Origin: Flaccisagitta enflata
Lineage: Eukaryota; Chaetognatha; Sagittoidea; Aphragmophora
Length of the DNA stretch: 64,000 nt
NCBI GenBank assembly: GCA_965153355.1
Contig: OZ231127.1
Coordinates: forward strand, 36,456,001-36,520,000
Reading direction: 5' to 3'
Shown here: in pieces, positions 1-11,539 of the stretch
How the letters are laid out: every line of letters starts with the position of its first letter
Position numbering within the stretch: position 1 is the stretch's first letter
Position numbers and translations under genes: made by a program
Notes under the pieces: generated by a model
What the model was told of the DNA's origin: nothing
The model's input: only the letters and a program-made list of their open reading frames with translations
Database searches by the model: none

Positions 1-52
1 TTCTATTTTTTTAGGGTTTTCAGTTTGGGTGATCTGTCATGAAACCACCCAC

Positions 53-132
53 CTCCATCCGCGGACATCCGTTGAATGTGAGCGTGGTAGAAAGGGGACG
101 ACTCCCTTTTGTCTTCCAGGGTAACGAGGCAT
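53..132 (-). CDS. OTUD4/ALG13-like protein, exon 7 (Tudor region; gene continues off the left edge)
   Basis: 80 nt: 1 nt plus 26 codons plus 1 nt. Acceptor gttgactctttctttag, donor GATGGAG|gtgggt. Joining exon 6 gives VGDRCLVTLED then FYHAHIQRMSADG, which corresponds to the Tudor core of OTUD4/ALG13 (G-D-K-C-Q-V-x-L-E then Y-Y-N-A-H-I-Q-E-V). Tudor domains bind methylated Arg or Lys ligands in RNA-associated proteins. The downstream exons of the gene lie beyond base 1. A family-B element terminus begins about 20 bp upstream of this acceptor. Confidence 0.88.
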
Positions 133-147
133 CTAAAGAAAGAGTCA

Positions 148-720
148 ACCAAGGATCGCATATGGTCAGCGGCACGCAATGCCCTGCTTTTTTGCATTTT
201 CAAAATGATGGGGTTGAAGCAGGACACTTGGCCTAGAAGGCCAATGTCCTTAAGACGACAGGGGTGAATTTCTACTTGTCCAGGACAGAGGTAAGGGGGA
301 CTGTGAGTGCCTGATCATGCCTCAAATGTCTGGTTTCAGGCTCTAACTGCCTGATAATAGGCCTAATTGATCTGGATTGGGGCTTTATCTCAGGCCTGAT
401 CATGCTTCAGATGTCTGGTTTCAGGCATCCAGGCACTAGATGCCTGATATTAGGCTTCAGTGATCTTGATTGGAGCTTTATGCCTAAGAGAGCTGATATA
501 AGGACTATGAGGAATGATAAGCTAGTTTGGGCGGATTTCAAACCTAACAGGGCCTATTTCATACCTGAAAGGGGTGATCCCAAAACTGGGAAGGGACATC
601 TTAGGTTTGAGAGCTTATTTTTAGATCTGAGAGCGCTGATTTCAAGCCAAAGAGGACTGATTTTAAGTCTGAGAGAGCTATATCTAGGCTACAGAGGCTA
701 GATTTCGGGCCCCATCAAGT
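148..720 (+). mobile_element. B element, left end plus internal array, in intron after OTU exon 7 acceptor
   Basis: CCAAGGATCGCATATGGTCA, GCGG, ATGCCCTGC, then CCAATGTCCTTAAGACGACA, GGGGTGAATTT, then irregular GCCTGA/GGCTT units to about 720. No right end seen. It starts about 15-20 bp from the exon 7 acceptor. Confidence 0.65.
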
Positions 721-830
721 TGGATTAAAGCTTCAGAGCTTCTTAAGAACCATAGTTGGGCGTAAATGAAACGCGGAAGAGCCACCGATCCACGCAAAAG
801 TAATGCTTGTACTTAAATTTCCAATATACA

Positions 831-1400
831 GGGTCATCCACCTGAGTTGTCGGATTCTGTTAAGCTTTTACTCCCTGATGCCAAGACACATTGATTTGAA
901 ATTAATCAAGTCTCAAAAAGTATAGATTGACATTTTTTGTATCAAAGTAGTTTTACATGAATTTGAAGTGACATGAGTATTTTCCCATTAGACAGATTTT
1001 CCATCAAAAATCAGAAATTCTGCTTGCTTTTTTTTCATTTTTTTTTAAATATTCATGCTATAGAGACAAGATTGATCTCAAATGAAAGATCAGATGACAA
1101 ACGTTTTTAAATACTTCAAAAATATCACTGATTTATGCCTTTTTTGGATTGATGAATCAAAAATGTTTGTGATTTTAACCTGCGCAATTCATAAAATTTA
1201 TTGGAAAATCTGCCCAGTCCTGAAATAATGCTTTAATTTCAAATCCATGTTGAAGCCAATCTACTTGACCAAAATGGATGAAATTTTGATACAAAAAACG
1301 TCAATATATACTCTTTAAAACTGGATCAATCTAAAATACATGACTTAAAGCATCTGTCAGTAAAAGCTTAACGGAATCCGACAACTCAGGTGGATGACCC
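831..1400. mobile_element. Foldback element, 570 bp
   Basis: GGTCATCCACCTGAGTTGTC and GGATTCTGTTAAGCTTTTAC at the left, mirrored by GTAAAAGCTTAACGGAATCC and GACAACTCAGGTGGATGACC at the right. AT-rich centre. Confidence 0.85.
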
Positions 1401-1565
1401 GGTAAAGCGGATGGATAGTGGATAATGCAGTCCATCCAAACGACACTTCGTAAAATACTAGGTTCAAACGAGACAGGTTTATGGCAATAAGATAGATGGC
1501 TACAGCATTAGAGAAAAAGCTGAAAAACTAAAGGCCACATCTTGGTTACTAAACTGAAAACAAAC

Positions 1566-1990
1566 GCGGCTACTCGATTCAGACCCGGCTACTCGATTCA
1601 GACCCGGCTACTCGATTCAGACCCGGCTACTCGATTCAGACCCGGCTACTCGATTCAGACCCGGCTACTCGATTCAGACCCGGCTACTCGATTCAGACCC
1701 GGCTACTCGATTCAGACCCGGCTACTCGATTCAGACCCGGCTACTCGATCAGACCCGGCTACTCGATCAGACCCGGCTTCTTGATCAGACCCGGCTTCTC
1801 GATCAGACCCGGCTACTTGAGCAGACCCGGCTACTCGATCAGACCCGGCTTCTCGATCAGACCCGGCTACTTGATCAGACCCGGCTTCTCGATCAGACCC
1901 GGCTACTTGATCAGACCCGGCTACTCGATCAGACCCGGCTACTCGATCAGACCCGGCTACTCATTAACCCAGCTACTCGATCAGACCTGG
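1566..1990 (+). repeat. 19/18-bp satellite GGCTACTCGATTCAGACCC
   Basis: About ten units of 19 bp up to 1740, then about thirteen units of 18 bp (GGCTACTCGATCAGACCC; variants TTC/TTG). Loss of one T marks the switch. Long open frames over it are repeat artefacts (RPGYSI repeats). Confidence 0.95.
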
Positions 1991-2099
1991 CTAACCTGGA
2001 AGTCCATGATGGCATACCTGGAAGTCCATGATGGCGTACCTGGAAGTCTATGATGGCATACCTGGAAGTACAACAATGAAAAATGATAACTACGAAAAT

Positions 2100-2300
2100 T
2101 CAAAAAAAAATTTCAAAAAAAATTTTCAAAAAAAATATTATTTTCAAAAAAAAAATTAAGTAAAAATTAAAAAAAATTTTTTTTTTTCAAAAAAAAAATT
2201 GATAAAAAAAAAAAAATTTCCTTTCAAAAAAAAAAATTAAAAAAAAAAAAAATAAAAAAAAATATAAATTTTCAGAGAAAAATTTTTTTCAAAATTTTTT
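2100..2300. repeat. A/T homopolymer-rich tract
   Basis: Runs of AAAAAAAATTTT and TTTTTTCAAAAA with no other structure. Confidence 0.9.
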
Positions 2301-2301
2301 T

Positions 2302-2655
2302 GTAAGTCCAGGAAATAATGTTACTAGACTAGATACATCATAAATACCCTTATATTTTCTTAACCAATACTCAGAATTTACTGAAATGGGGAGCTTTAAT
2401 TGATGCAAAGAACCTTCACAACAAGTTTGAACAACATTGGTGAACCTTTACTACCCTTCCCCTATGTAAATTGCACAAGTCCAGGAATAAATAATACTAG
2501 CAAAATACCCTAATATCTTCTAAACCAATACTCAGAATTATCTGAAATCTTGCAGGGGAGCTTTAATTGATGCAATGACCCTTCACAGCAAGTTTGAACA
2601 ACATTGGTGAACCTTTACTACCCTTCCCTTATGTAAATTGCACAAGTCCAGGAAT
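2302..2655 (+). repeat. Tandem duplication, about 168 bp x 2
   Basis: AAGTCCAGGAATAAT, CCAATACTCAGAATT, GGGGAGCTTTAATTGATGCA and GAACAACATTGGTGAACC each occur twice about 168 bp apart; a third partial start lies at 2640. Confidence 0.85.
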
Positions 2656-2905
2656 TAATATTACTACAAAAATAATAGGCAAAGGGTATTAAATATTTAT
2701 GAATGTTGTTGAAAGTTGGTACACAGGTTAGTAATGCCCTAAAAATAACACTGACCAAGTTTCATCAACATCTGAGTACTGGTTCTCAAGTTTTCGAGGG
2801 TTGAGACAACAACAAACAAACGACTCACTACACGAAAGGAATTTTCAAGGCTATGTTATAGACCACATCGAGAAATAACTCGATGTGGCCAAAAAGCGAA
2901 AATAC

Positions 2906-3252
2906 CTGTCGCCGACCATAAACGGTTTGACAAACATTTCGCAGGTGGCGTCTATTTCCTCTTGCTTTTTGCTTTCATACCACGTATCGTGTTCTACATT
3001 CCTGTAAATCTCTGGATCTAGGGCTTTCGCTACACGGAACGGAAACGGCATCGGTGGGACGACGGGTCGATTGTTTCGTGAATGCCGCGGACAAACAAGC
3101 GCCCCATTCAACGGCGACGGCGTTTGAAGAGGCGGCGACGACATGAAAGACGGTAAAGAGGACGGGGAAGAGGTAAGCAATGGCGGAGGCGACGTGGAAG
3201 CATCGCTCGTCCCCGGAGAAGCAGCGGAGCGAAGAGATGATGCATCAGAGGT
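2906..3252 (-). CDS. OTUD4/ALG13-like protein, exon 6 (linker plus conserved pre-Tudor motif)
   Basis: 347 nt: 115 codons plus 2 nt. Acceptor tctcattcgcttcag, donor GCGACAG|gtattt. The first half is Ser/Pro-rich and disordered. The second half holds KALDPEIYRNVEHDTWYESK, almost identical to the diagnostic OTUD4/ALG13 segment (K-A-L-D-P-E-I-Y-R-N-V-E-F/Y-D-V-W-L-D-S-R-K) that leads into the Tudor domain. This is the strongest family signal in the window. It ends FMVGD plus a split Arg, matching the family's Y-L-G-D-K. The preceding intron is about 13 kb and contains the 7.3 kb B element (3432-10725). Confidence 0.92.
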
Positions 3253-3546
3253 CTGAAGCGAATGAGAAGATAAATGAAATAGCCATAGATAGACAGGGAA
3301 AGCGAAGATTTTTATGGGTTCGAATCCTGCGTTTTCAGCTAGAAAAACGTGAAGCCGCTAAAGGCCGCTGCCTAAATGTTGCTGTTTGCTAATGATTTGT
3401 GTTCAGGAGCATCATAGCTACATTGTATAATAGTCGCAAAAGCGTTAGATGGTCAGCGGTACCCTTGCCCCTATGTGAGTGTATGAAGGTGTAAGGTGGT
3501 GAGAGGGGCAGCGGCCCCGAAGGAGCCAATGACCTATGCTGTTTTT

Positions 3547-6356
3547 ATTTGAGCCTGGAGGCTGGAATTGGGGCCTTGAAGCTGGGATTTGAGCCAGATG
3601 GCTGGGATTTGAGCCTCGAGACTGGGATTTGAGCCTCGAGACTGGGATTTGGGCCTCGAGGCTGGGATTTGGGCCTCGAGGCTGGAATTTGGGCCTCGAG
3701 GCTGGAATTTGGGCCTCGAGGCTGGAATTTGGGCCTCGAGGCTGGAATTTGGGCCTCGAGGCTGGAATTTGGGCCTCGAGGCTGGAATTTGGGCCTCGAG
3801 GCTGGAATTTGGGCCTCGAGGCTGGAATTTGGGCCTCGAGGCTGGAATTTGGGCCTCGAGGCTGGAATTTGGGCCTCGAGGCTGGAATTTGGGCCTCGAG
3901 GCTGGAATTTGGGCCTCGAGGCTGGGATTGAGCCTCGAGGCTGGGATTTGGGCCTCGAGGCTGGGATGAGCCTCGAGGCTGGGATTTGGGCCTCGAGGCT
4001 GGGATTGAGCCTCGAGGCTGGGATTTGGGCCTCGAGGCTGGGATTTGAGCCTCGAGGCTGGGATTTGAGCCTCGAGGCTGGGATTTGAGCCTCGAGGCTG
4101 GGATTTGAGCCTCGAGGCTGGGATTTGAGCCTCGAGGCTGGGATTTGAGCCTCAAGGCTGGGATTTGAGCCTCGAGGCTGGGATTTGAGCCTCGAGGCTG
4201 GGATTTGAGCCTCGAGGCTGGGATTTGGGCCTCGAGAGGCTGAGGTTGAGCCTCGAGAGCTGGGATTTGGGCCTCGAGGCTGGATTGGGCCTCGAGGCTG
4301 GGATTTGGGCCTCGAGGCTGAGATTTGGGCCTCGAGGCTGGGATTGGGCCTCGAGGCTGGGATTGAGCCTCGAGGCTGGATTTGAGCCTCGAGGCTGGGA
4401 TTGAGCCTCGAGGCTGGGATTTGGGCCTCGAGGCTGGGATTTGGGCCTCGAGGCTGGGATTTGAGCCTCGAGGCTGGGATTGAGCCTCGAGGCTGGGATT
4501 GGAGCCTCAGGCTGGGATTTGGGCCTCGAGGCTGGGATTTGAGCCTCCGGCTGATTTAGCCTCGCGGCTGGGATTTGGGCCTCGAGGCTGGGATTTGGGC
4601 CTCGAGGCTGGGATTTGGGCCTCGAAGCTTGGGATTTGGGCCTCGAGGCTGGGATTTGGGCCTCGAGGCTGGGATTTGGGCCTCGAGGCTGGGATTTGGG
4701 CCTCGAGGCTGGGATTTGGGCCTCGAGGCTGGGATTTGGGCCTTGAGGCTGGGATTTGGGCCTCGAGGCTGGGATTTGGGCCTCGAGGCTGGGATTTGGG
4801 CCTCGAGGCTGGGATTTGGGCCTCGAGGCTGGGATTTGGGCCTCGAGGCTGGGATTTGGGCCTCGAGGCTGGGATTTGGGCCTCGAGGCTGGGATTTGGG
4901 CCTCGAGGCTGGGATTTGGGCCTCGAGGCTGGGATTTAGCCTCGAGGCTGGGATTGGGCCTCGAGGCTGGGATTTGGGCCTGAGGCTGGATTGGCCTCGA
5001 GAGCTGGGATTTGGGCCTCGAGGCTGGGATTTGAGCCTCGAGGCTGGGATTTGGGCCTCGAGGCTGGGATTTGAGCCTCGAGGCTGGATTTGGGCCTCGA
5101 GGCTGGGATTGAGCCTCGAGGCTGGGATTTGGGCCTCGAGGCTGGGATTGAGCCTCGAGGCTGGGATTTGGGCCTCGAGAGGAGGGATGGAGCCTCGAGG
5201 CTGGATTTGAGCCTCGAGGCTGGATTGGGGCCTCGAGGCTGGGATTTGGGCCTCGAGGCTGGGATTTGGGCCTCGAGGCTGGGATTTGGGCCTCGAGGCT
5301 GGGATTTGGGCCTCGAGGCTGGGATTTGGGCCTCGAGGCTGGGATTTGTAGGCTGGGATTTGGGCCTCGAGGCTGGGATGAGCCTCGAGGCTGGATTTGG
5401 GCCTCGAGGCTGGGATTGGCCTCGAGGCTGGGATTTGGAGCCTCGAGGCTGGGATTTGAGCCTCGAGGCTGAGATTTGGGCCTCGAGGCTGGGATTTGGG
5501 CCTCGAGGCTGGGATTTGGGCCTCGAGGCTGGGATTTGGGCCTCGAGGCTGGGATTTGGGCCTCGAGGCTGGGATTTGGGCCTCGAGGCTGGGATTTGGG
5601 CCTCGAGGCTGGGATTTGGGCCTCGAGGCTGGGATTTGGGCCTCGAGGCTGGGATTTGGGCCTCGAGGCTGGGATTTGGGCCTCGAGGCTGGGATTTGGG
5701 CCTCGAGGCTGGGATTTGGGCCTCGAGGCTGGGATTTGGGCCTCGAGGCTGGGATTTGGGCCTCGCGGCTGGGATTTGGGCCTCGCGGCTGGGATTTGGG
5801 CCTCGCGGCTGGGATTTGGGCCTCGAGGCTGGGATTTGGGCCTCGAGGCTGGGATTTGGGCCTCGCGGCTGGGATTGGGCCTCGAGGCTGGATTTGGGCC
5901 TCGAGGCTGGGATTGGGCCTCGGGGCTGGGATTTGGGCCTCGGGAGGCTGGGATTTGAGCCTCGAGGCTGGGATTTAGCCTGGAGGCTGGGATTTGGGAG
6001 CCTCGAGGCTGGGATTTGGGCTCCGAGGCTGGGATTTGAGCCTCGAGAGCTGGATTTGAGGCCTCGAGGCTGGGATTGAGCCCGGGAGGCTGGGATTTGA
6101 GCCTCGAGGCTGGGATTTGGGCCTCGAGGCTGGGATTTGGGCCTCGAGGCTGGGATTTGGGCCTCGAGGCTGGGATTTGGGCCTCGAGGCTGGGATTTGG
6201 GCCTCGAGGCTGGGATTTGGGCCTCGAGGCTGGGATTTGGGCTTCGAAGCTGGGATTTGGGCTTCGAAGCTAGGATTTGGGCCTCGAGGCTGGGATTTGG
6301 GCCTCGAGGCTGGGATTTGGGCCTCGAGGCTGGGATTTGGGCCTAGAGGCTGATTT
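3547..6356 (+). repeat. 20-bp minisatellite GGCCTCGAGGCTGGGATTTG, about 140 copies
   Basis: Each unit holds the 10-bp palindrome GCCTCGAGGC (an XhoI site). There are homogeneous blocks (GGAATTTG variant at 3661-3920; GGGATTTG at 4641-4930 and 5470-5760), with 18- and 19-bp units and GAGCC/GGGCC variants between them. Long open frames in all phases are repeat artefacts. Confidence 0.97.
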
Positions 6357-7280
6357 TGGGTGTGAAGGCCAAGGGGGGGGGGGTGAAGGCCAGGGGGGGA
6401 TGGAGGAGGAGGACACTGTGCTTTCAATCAAAATCTGAGTGAAAAATCATATAACAGTGGGTTTCTCCGCATTTTTGTGTAGTGTTGGGGTGTGATATTA
6501 TGTAACTAGTCTAAACAAAATCATTCACCGAGCGCTTTTTGAATAATCTTCAAAATGGAAAAAATCTAGACCCATTTTCAATTAAGATTCTACTGAGTTG
6601 TATTGACCTAGTTTTTTACTCCATATTGTTAATCTATGCAAAATTCCCTTTCATTTGATAGGTCGCACTCTATATTTTTGCAAAGAATTAAAATTTTCAT
6701 TTTTTGAGTCACCGTCACAAAAAAGTAATGGTGGCTCAAAAAATGAAAACTTTATTTTGAAATTAAACCATATAGTTAGATATAGCCCATCAGAGTCTAA
6801 TCGGGGCCCTAGCCTTCATTTGAGCGGTGATCTGACGACACAAACGTCTTGGCTAGATGTTCCATACAAAAAAACTGCATTTTGACTAAAACCCAGGGTG
6901 CTCAAGCCCGATAAAGTCAAGGCCTACATGCCTCCGGATGACTTGAAAATTGTATACTATAAACATAGGCCGTTTTCAACCGAGGGGTGAAATGAGGTAA
7001 AAAAAAAAAATTCTAAAGTTCAATAATAAAAAAAATATATTTTTAAACCTAAAAAATCTAGGATTTATTGGTTGGCAATAGCATTTTACACCATTGACTA
7101 TTAATTTTTTTGCTTCCAAATCTAATCCTACGCGGAAATTCAAAATGTACTAATTTACTGCAATATGCAAATGAGCTTTTTGTCAATGACTATCAAACCA
7201 AGGGATTTGATTGCCAGTACGGTTTGGATAACTTTTTTAGCTTATTATGTGTCCTTCATGATTGATAAGTGAACACTTAT

Positions 7281-7473
7281 ATATGTGTCCGTCAGGAATG
7301 CATTACGATAAGAGGGTCTGTCTGTCCTTCTGTCTGTCCGTCCATGGGTCGGTCTGTTTGTTGGTATGTCCATTACGCCTATTTAAGAATCGCTGGATGC
7401 CTTGAAATAAACCAAACGGCAAACGCTCATCAGGATGGTTTGAAAGACACTTTTGATACTGTCATTTAATCTG

Positions 7474-7557
<84 letters not shown>

Positions 7558-7645
7558 CATCTATCCCTTAATATATCTCACGTGTCTACCGCCAAGGTCC
7601 ATATATGCAAAGACACAGTCAGAACGCATCGTTGCCCGGTTGGGC
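7281..7645 (+). mobile_element. R element, GCGTCC subfamily (expanded)
   Basis: Begins GTGTCCGTCAGGAATGCAT, continues with GTCTGTC/GTCCGTC repeats and ends with CAGAACGCATCGTTGCCCGG and TTGGGC. The same subfamily as 62962-63267. An internal CT microsatellite (7485-7553) has expanded inside. The next R element follows immediately. Confidence 0.7.
7485..7553 (+). repeat. (CT)n microsatellite
   Basis: Inside an R element. Other CT/GA runs of 30-110 bp lie at 8050-8160, 23421-23480, 31019-31085, 39292-39357, 40549-40627, 41880-41911, 47028-47057, 51139-51188 and 51770-51832. Confidence 0.95.
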
Positions 7646-7801
7646 TTTTTAGTCGCGGACACGCGACTCTACACCGTGCCGTGTCGGTTGGTAGGTCGGT
7701 ATGTCCGTCTGTCTGTCCGTCACATTTTGAATTCTGAGCGGTTTTTGCATTACTGCTCCTGCCCAACCGTCCACGACTGGATTGCCGTGTATCCGGCCTT
7801 G
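7646..7801 (+). mobile_element. R element
   Basis: TTTTT then hairpin AGTCGCGGACACGCGACT, then TCGGTTGGTAGGTCGGTATG and TCTGTCCG repeats, CTCCTGCCCAACCGTCCACG, ending TGTATCCGGCCTTG. Full length about 156 bp. Confidence 0.8.
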
Positions 7802-8091
7802 GTTTTTTTTTCCTATTTACAATATGCATGCAAATCTGTACAAATCGATTGGTTAATCCGAGTGTCTGCCCGGCATTTATATGCTAGATAAAGTAAAACA
7901 TTCATAGGAAAACTGATAGGGAGTAGCAAATGATAACTGTATCATTATGTGTATATAAAGAAATTGATATCATGTTTATCGCCTTGTCAAGGCGAGACTC
8001 AATCAATGGGCACATTCAAAGAAAGGAAAAGAAAGAAAAGAAGAAGGAAAAGAGAGAGAGAGAGAGAGGAGAGAGAGGAGAGAGAGGAGAG

Positions 8092-8153
<62 letters not shown>

Positions 8154-8501
8154 CAGAGACAGACAGAGAGAGTGTAGGAGTAAAAGGAGGAAAATGAAAA
8201 GTTCGAGAGAGAGAGTTTTGTTTACAGTAGATGAAAAAGAATGCATCTATGATCTATGATCCAGGTATGATCTTGGAAATTAACAAGATACAGAAATAAT
8301 CAGGAATGTTGATCACTTAGTAATTCAGTAGTAACTCATATCAAAAATCGATACAAAGCCATCTTTAAAAATTGATATTCAGCTATCTCCTATTGTCTCC
8401 ATTGGAGATGAAAATTGCCTTGATCGAGCATTAAATCGAATCGACGTTGACGGGTCCGGATTGTCAGTGGTTACTTGACAGGGATGAATAAGCATGCATA
8501 T

Positions 8502-8625
8502 ACATTCACAGATGGGTGGACTTGGGCAACAATGCAAAAAAGTGCTCGCATTTCAAAAATTTATGGACTGACAGACGGACCGACGGACCAGCACAGCATG
8601 GTGTAGAGTCGCCCGTCTGTGACTA
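8502..8625 (-). mobile_element. R element, degenerate
   Basis: Reverse orientation: GATGGGTGGACTTGGGCAAC, then CAGACGGACCGACGGACC, ending GTGTAGAGTCGCCCGTCTGT and GACTA. Hairpin arms partly decayed. Confidence 0.6.
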
Positions 8626-9058
8626 ACTGCATGTCTATAAACAAGGCCTGGCGTTACTAATTCTTAGACCTATCCCCAGCTACATCAGACCTATCCCAAG
8701 CTCTCTCAGACCTAACCATAATTGTACATGTCAATAAATGAAATGACAAGAAATATGAATTCCTAGACCTATACCGAGCTCCATCAGATCTAACCCGAGC
8801 TCTATCAGGCCTTACTGTAAATGAATTTGATATTAGATGATACTACGAGTTTTCAAGAGACTTCAAACATTTTTTTGCAATTTTCGACTCGAGCGTGACC
8901 AACCAACTATAGACTATAGAACATATAGGGGCGATGACGCACCTAAAAACCAGGTTGCCTACATTCCTCAAGGCGTGAAAAGATATCAAAGTATCTGTAT
9001 GTAAATGATAAAAATGTCATAAAATCAATGATAAATCTATGAACCTCAAAAAGCAATG

Positions 9059-9180
9059 GTATTTAGTCGCGTGCACGCGACTCAACAACCGTCTGTCGGT
9101 CGGTCCGTCGGTCCGTCAGTCCGTCAGTCCGTTGGTAACACTTTGCTTTTTTGGCGCCTTTGAGCGGTTTTGGAGTTACA
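9059..9180 (+). mobile_element. R element, 3' truncated
   Basis: Starts with AGTCGCGTGCACGCGACT (a perfect 18-bp palindrome), then TCGG/TCCG/TCAG repeats, then runs directly into a family-B internal array at about 9180. Confidence 0.7.
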
Positions 9181-9505
9181 GGCCTGAAATCTACCCTCTC
9201 AAGCCTGAAATCTGCCATCCTAAGTCTGCGATCTACCCTTTCAGAACTGAAATCAGCCCTCTCTGGTTTCTCAGGCATCAATTCAGCCCTCAGGCAACAA
9301 ATCTGCTATCCCAGGCCTGAAACCAGCCATTTCAGGCTACCAATCTACCCTCACAGGCTTCAAATGAGCCGTCTCAGGACAGTTTCAGACGGATTGACTT
9401 GTCTGCTGCCCTGCTTCCCCTCACTCCTATTCACATTTCACAATCATGCAAAGCAGGGAAAGGGGTATCGCTGATCACATATCACCCTTGGGCGCCCTGT
9501 TTTTT
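9180..9505 (-). mobile_element. B element fragment nested in the large B element
   Basis: Array of (A)GGCCTGAAATCTACC-like 19-20 bp units (9180-9370), then CTGCTGCCCTGCTTCCCCTC, AAAGCAGGGAAAGGGGTATC, GCTGATCACATATCACCCTT, GGGCGCCC: a B left end in reverse. Confidence 0.65.
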
Positions 9506-9510
9506 ACCAA

Positions 9511-10205
9511 ACTAAATTTAAAAATGCTCAATCGGCGCAATGAACAAGGTAGTGAATGATCAAGATATTCATCTTAGACCATTTTTAGTCGCGTGCTACG
9601 CGACTCTACACCCTGCTTTGTTGGTTTGTCCGTCGGTCCGTCCGTCCATTTATCCTTCCGTCGGTCCGTCACACTTTTTTTTTGCGGTCTATGGCCTCAC
9701 TGCTCCTGCCCAAATGATCAAGTGACCTCCAATACAGCCTCTGCCCACCCGCACGCGACTGGGTTGGCCATGTGTCCGGCCTTGTCTACTTCATAATTGA
9801 TTCCCCAGCCGTCAAATTACGAAGATAGCATATGGAACCGCAATTGCCATCTCACTAAGTGGTTTTTTTACTGTAAAAAGGCAAAAAATGCTCGATCAGG
9901 GCCCCCAAAATGACGATTGTGAACAAAGTAATGATTTTAGTACATTTTCCCGACAGATTCAGATTCATCACCCCAAAATTAGTAAAAATGTTCATTCACT
10001 TGCCACCATTGCTTCGCTAAGTGTTTTTTTTTTAACCGAAAAAGGGCAAAAATGCTCGATCGGGGCCCCGAAAATGGTTATTTTGAACAAAGTAATGATC
10101 TAAGTTAATTTTTCACGACAGATTCGGATTCCTCACCCCAAAATTAGTAGAAATGATCATTGACTTGCCTTTTCTGCTTCACTATGTGGCTTTTTTACAC
10201 AAAAA
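9511..10205 (+). repeat. Tandem unit of about 163 bp, three copies, one interrupted by an R element
   Basis: AAAATGCTCGATCGGGGCCC, GAACAAAGTAATGAT, CATCACCCCAAAATTAGTA and CTTCGCTAAGTG recur at 9885 and 10050. A first copy (AAAATGCTCAATCGGC) at 9511 is split by the R element at 9582-9784. Confidence 0.8.
9582..9784 (+). mobile_element. R element inserted in a tandem unit
   Basis: TTTTT, AGTCGCGTGCTACGCGACT, TCCG repeats, GCTCCTGCCCAAATGATCA, GCACGCGACT, TGTCCGGCCTTG. It interrupts a unit whose uninterrupted relatives are at 9885-10200, so the boundaries can be read from the flanks. Confidence 0.85.
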
Positions 10206-10800
10206 AGGCCAAAATTGCCATTATTGAATCGAGGATGAAAATTTGGGTTACACCCCTTACACAAATTGTGTTTGAGCACCCTGGTATGAGACAAATATGC
10301 ACTTTTTTTGCAATAAACAGTCAGTCAAGACACCGGTGATGCTTTTTTAACTGGCAAATGGGTGTTACAACCTGCATGGGTGGAGGCTAATATAGTGTGA
10401 CCTATCAAATGAAAGGGAATTTTGCATAGATTAACAATATGAAGTCAAAGAATAGGTCAATACAACTCAGCAGAATCTTCAGTGAAAATGGGTCTAATTT
10501 TTTTCCATTTTGAAGATTACTAAAAAAGCGCTCAGTGAATGATTTTATTTTGGCTAGTTACATGTTATCACACCCCAACCCTGTACAACAATGCGGAGAA
10601 ACCCACTGTTATATGATTCTTCACTCAGATTTTGATTGAAAGCACGGTGAGGAGGAGGAGAAAATTTCTCCCTGTGTGAAAGCATAGGTCATCGGCCCCT
10701 TCGGGGCCGCTGCCCAAAAAAGTACAAATAAAAACGCCATCAGATCTACTTCACTGACAAATATTTACATGCTGCGTCATACACTAACTCCACTATGAAC

Positions 10801-11537
10801 AGGTCGCCCAAGGGCGATATGTGGTCAGCGATACCCGTTGCCCTGCTTTGAGTGATTGTGAATTAGAGTGAGGGGAAGCAGGGCAGCGGCCCCGAAGGGG
10901 GCGAAGTCCTGTAGAACACAGGGGGACTTTTGTTCGTCCTGCCTGCAGAAGTGGATGAGATGCGATAGAGGGCTGACTGAAGGCCTTCTAGAGCCTAAAC
11001 TGAGGTCTAAGAAGGCTGCTGCCAATTGGAAGATGGGAGGGCTGACTTGAGGCGTAAGAGAGCTGGATTAAGACTTGAAAGGTCAGAGGACTGATTTGAA
11101 GCCTGAGAGCAATAAATTGAGGCTTAGATAGCTGATTTGAGGCCTGAGGGGCCAAGTTTGAGGCCTGCGAGGCCAGGTTTGAGGCCTGAAGATTTGGATT
11201 TGAGGCCTAAGAAGCCTAATTTGAGGCCTGAGAGGCCAGGTTTGAGGCCTGAGAGGTTGGATTTGAGGCCTGAAAGGCTGTATTTGAGGCCTGAGAGGCT
11301 TGATTTGAGGCCTGAGAGGCTTGATTTGAGGCCTGAGAGGCTTGATTTGAGGCCTGAGAGGCCAGATTTGGGGTCTGAGAGGCCAGATTTGAGGTCTCAG
11401 AGGCCAGATTTGAGGTCTAAGGAGCCTAGTGGGGGGGACGCACGGACGAACGAACAAACAGACGGACAGACGGACTAACAAAAGTCCCCCTGTGTTCTAC
11501 AGGACTTCGTCCCCTTCGGGGCCGCTGCCCAAAAACG
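10801..11537 (+). mobile_element. B element, complete
   Basis: Hairpin TCGCCCAAGGGCGA, ATGTGGTCAGCGATACCCG, then GCAGCGGCCCCGAAGGGGGC, AGTCCTGTAGAACACAGGGG, GACTTTTGTT; array of GGCCTGAGAGGCTTGATTTGA-like 21-bp units; then the exact inverse of the 50-bp subterminal block, ending GCCGCTGCCCAAAAACGG. Asymmetric: the outer 75 bp with the hairpin is only on the left. Confidence 0.85.
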
Positions 11538-11539
11538 GA

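Larger units (their letters stand above)
3432..10725 (+). mobile_element. Large composite B element (7.3 kb)
   Basis: Left end: hairpin CGCAAAAGCG, ATGGTCAGCGGTACCC, GGGGCAGCGGCCCCGAAGG, GACCTATGCT. Right end: AGCATAGGTCATCGGCCCCT, TCGGGGCCGCTGCCCAAAAA. Inside is the 20-bp array (3547-6356), then arms 6415-6910 and 10265-10640 that are inverted copies of each other (for example CAATCAAAATCTGAGTGAA and its complement). The core has collected R elements and a second B fragment. I treat it as one element because both ends are of the same subfamily. Confidence 0.6.

Noticed and set aside
1542-2053. Periodic RPGYSI frames
   Set aside because: 18/19-bp satellite translation. The 18-bp units keep frame by chance.
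3445-6427. Many long open frames on both strands (up to 329 codons)
   Set aside because: They are translations of the 20-bp GGCCTCGAGG array in all frames; 20-bp periodicity gives a 20-residue repeat and no real gene signal.
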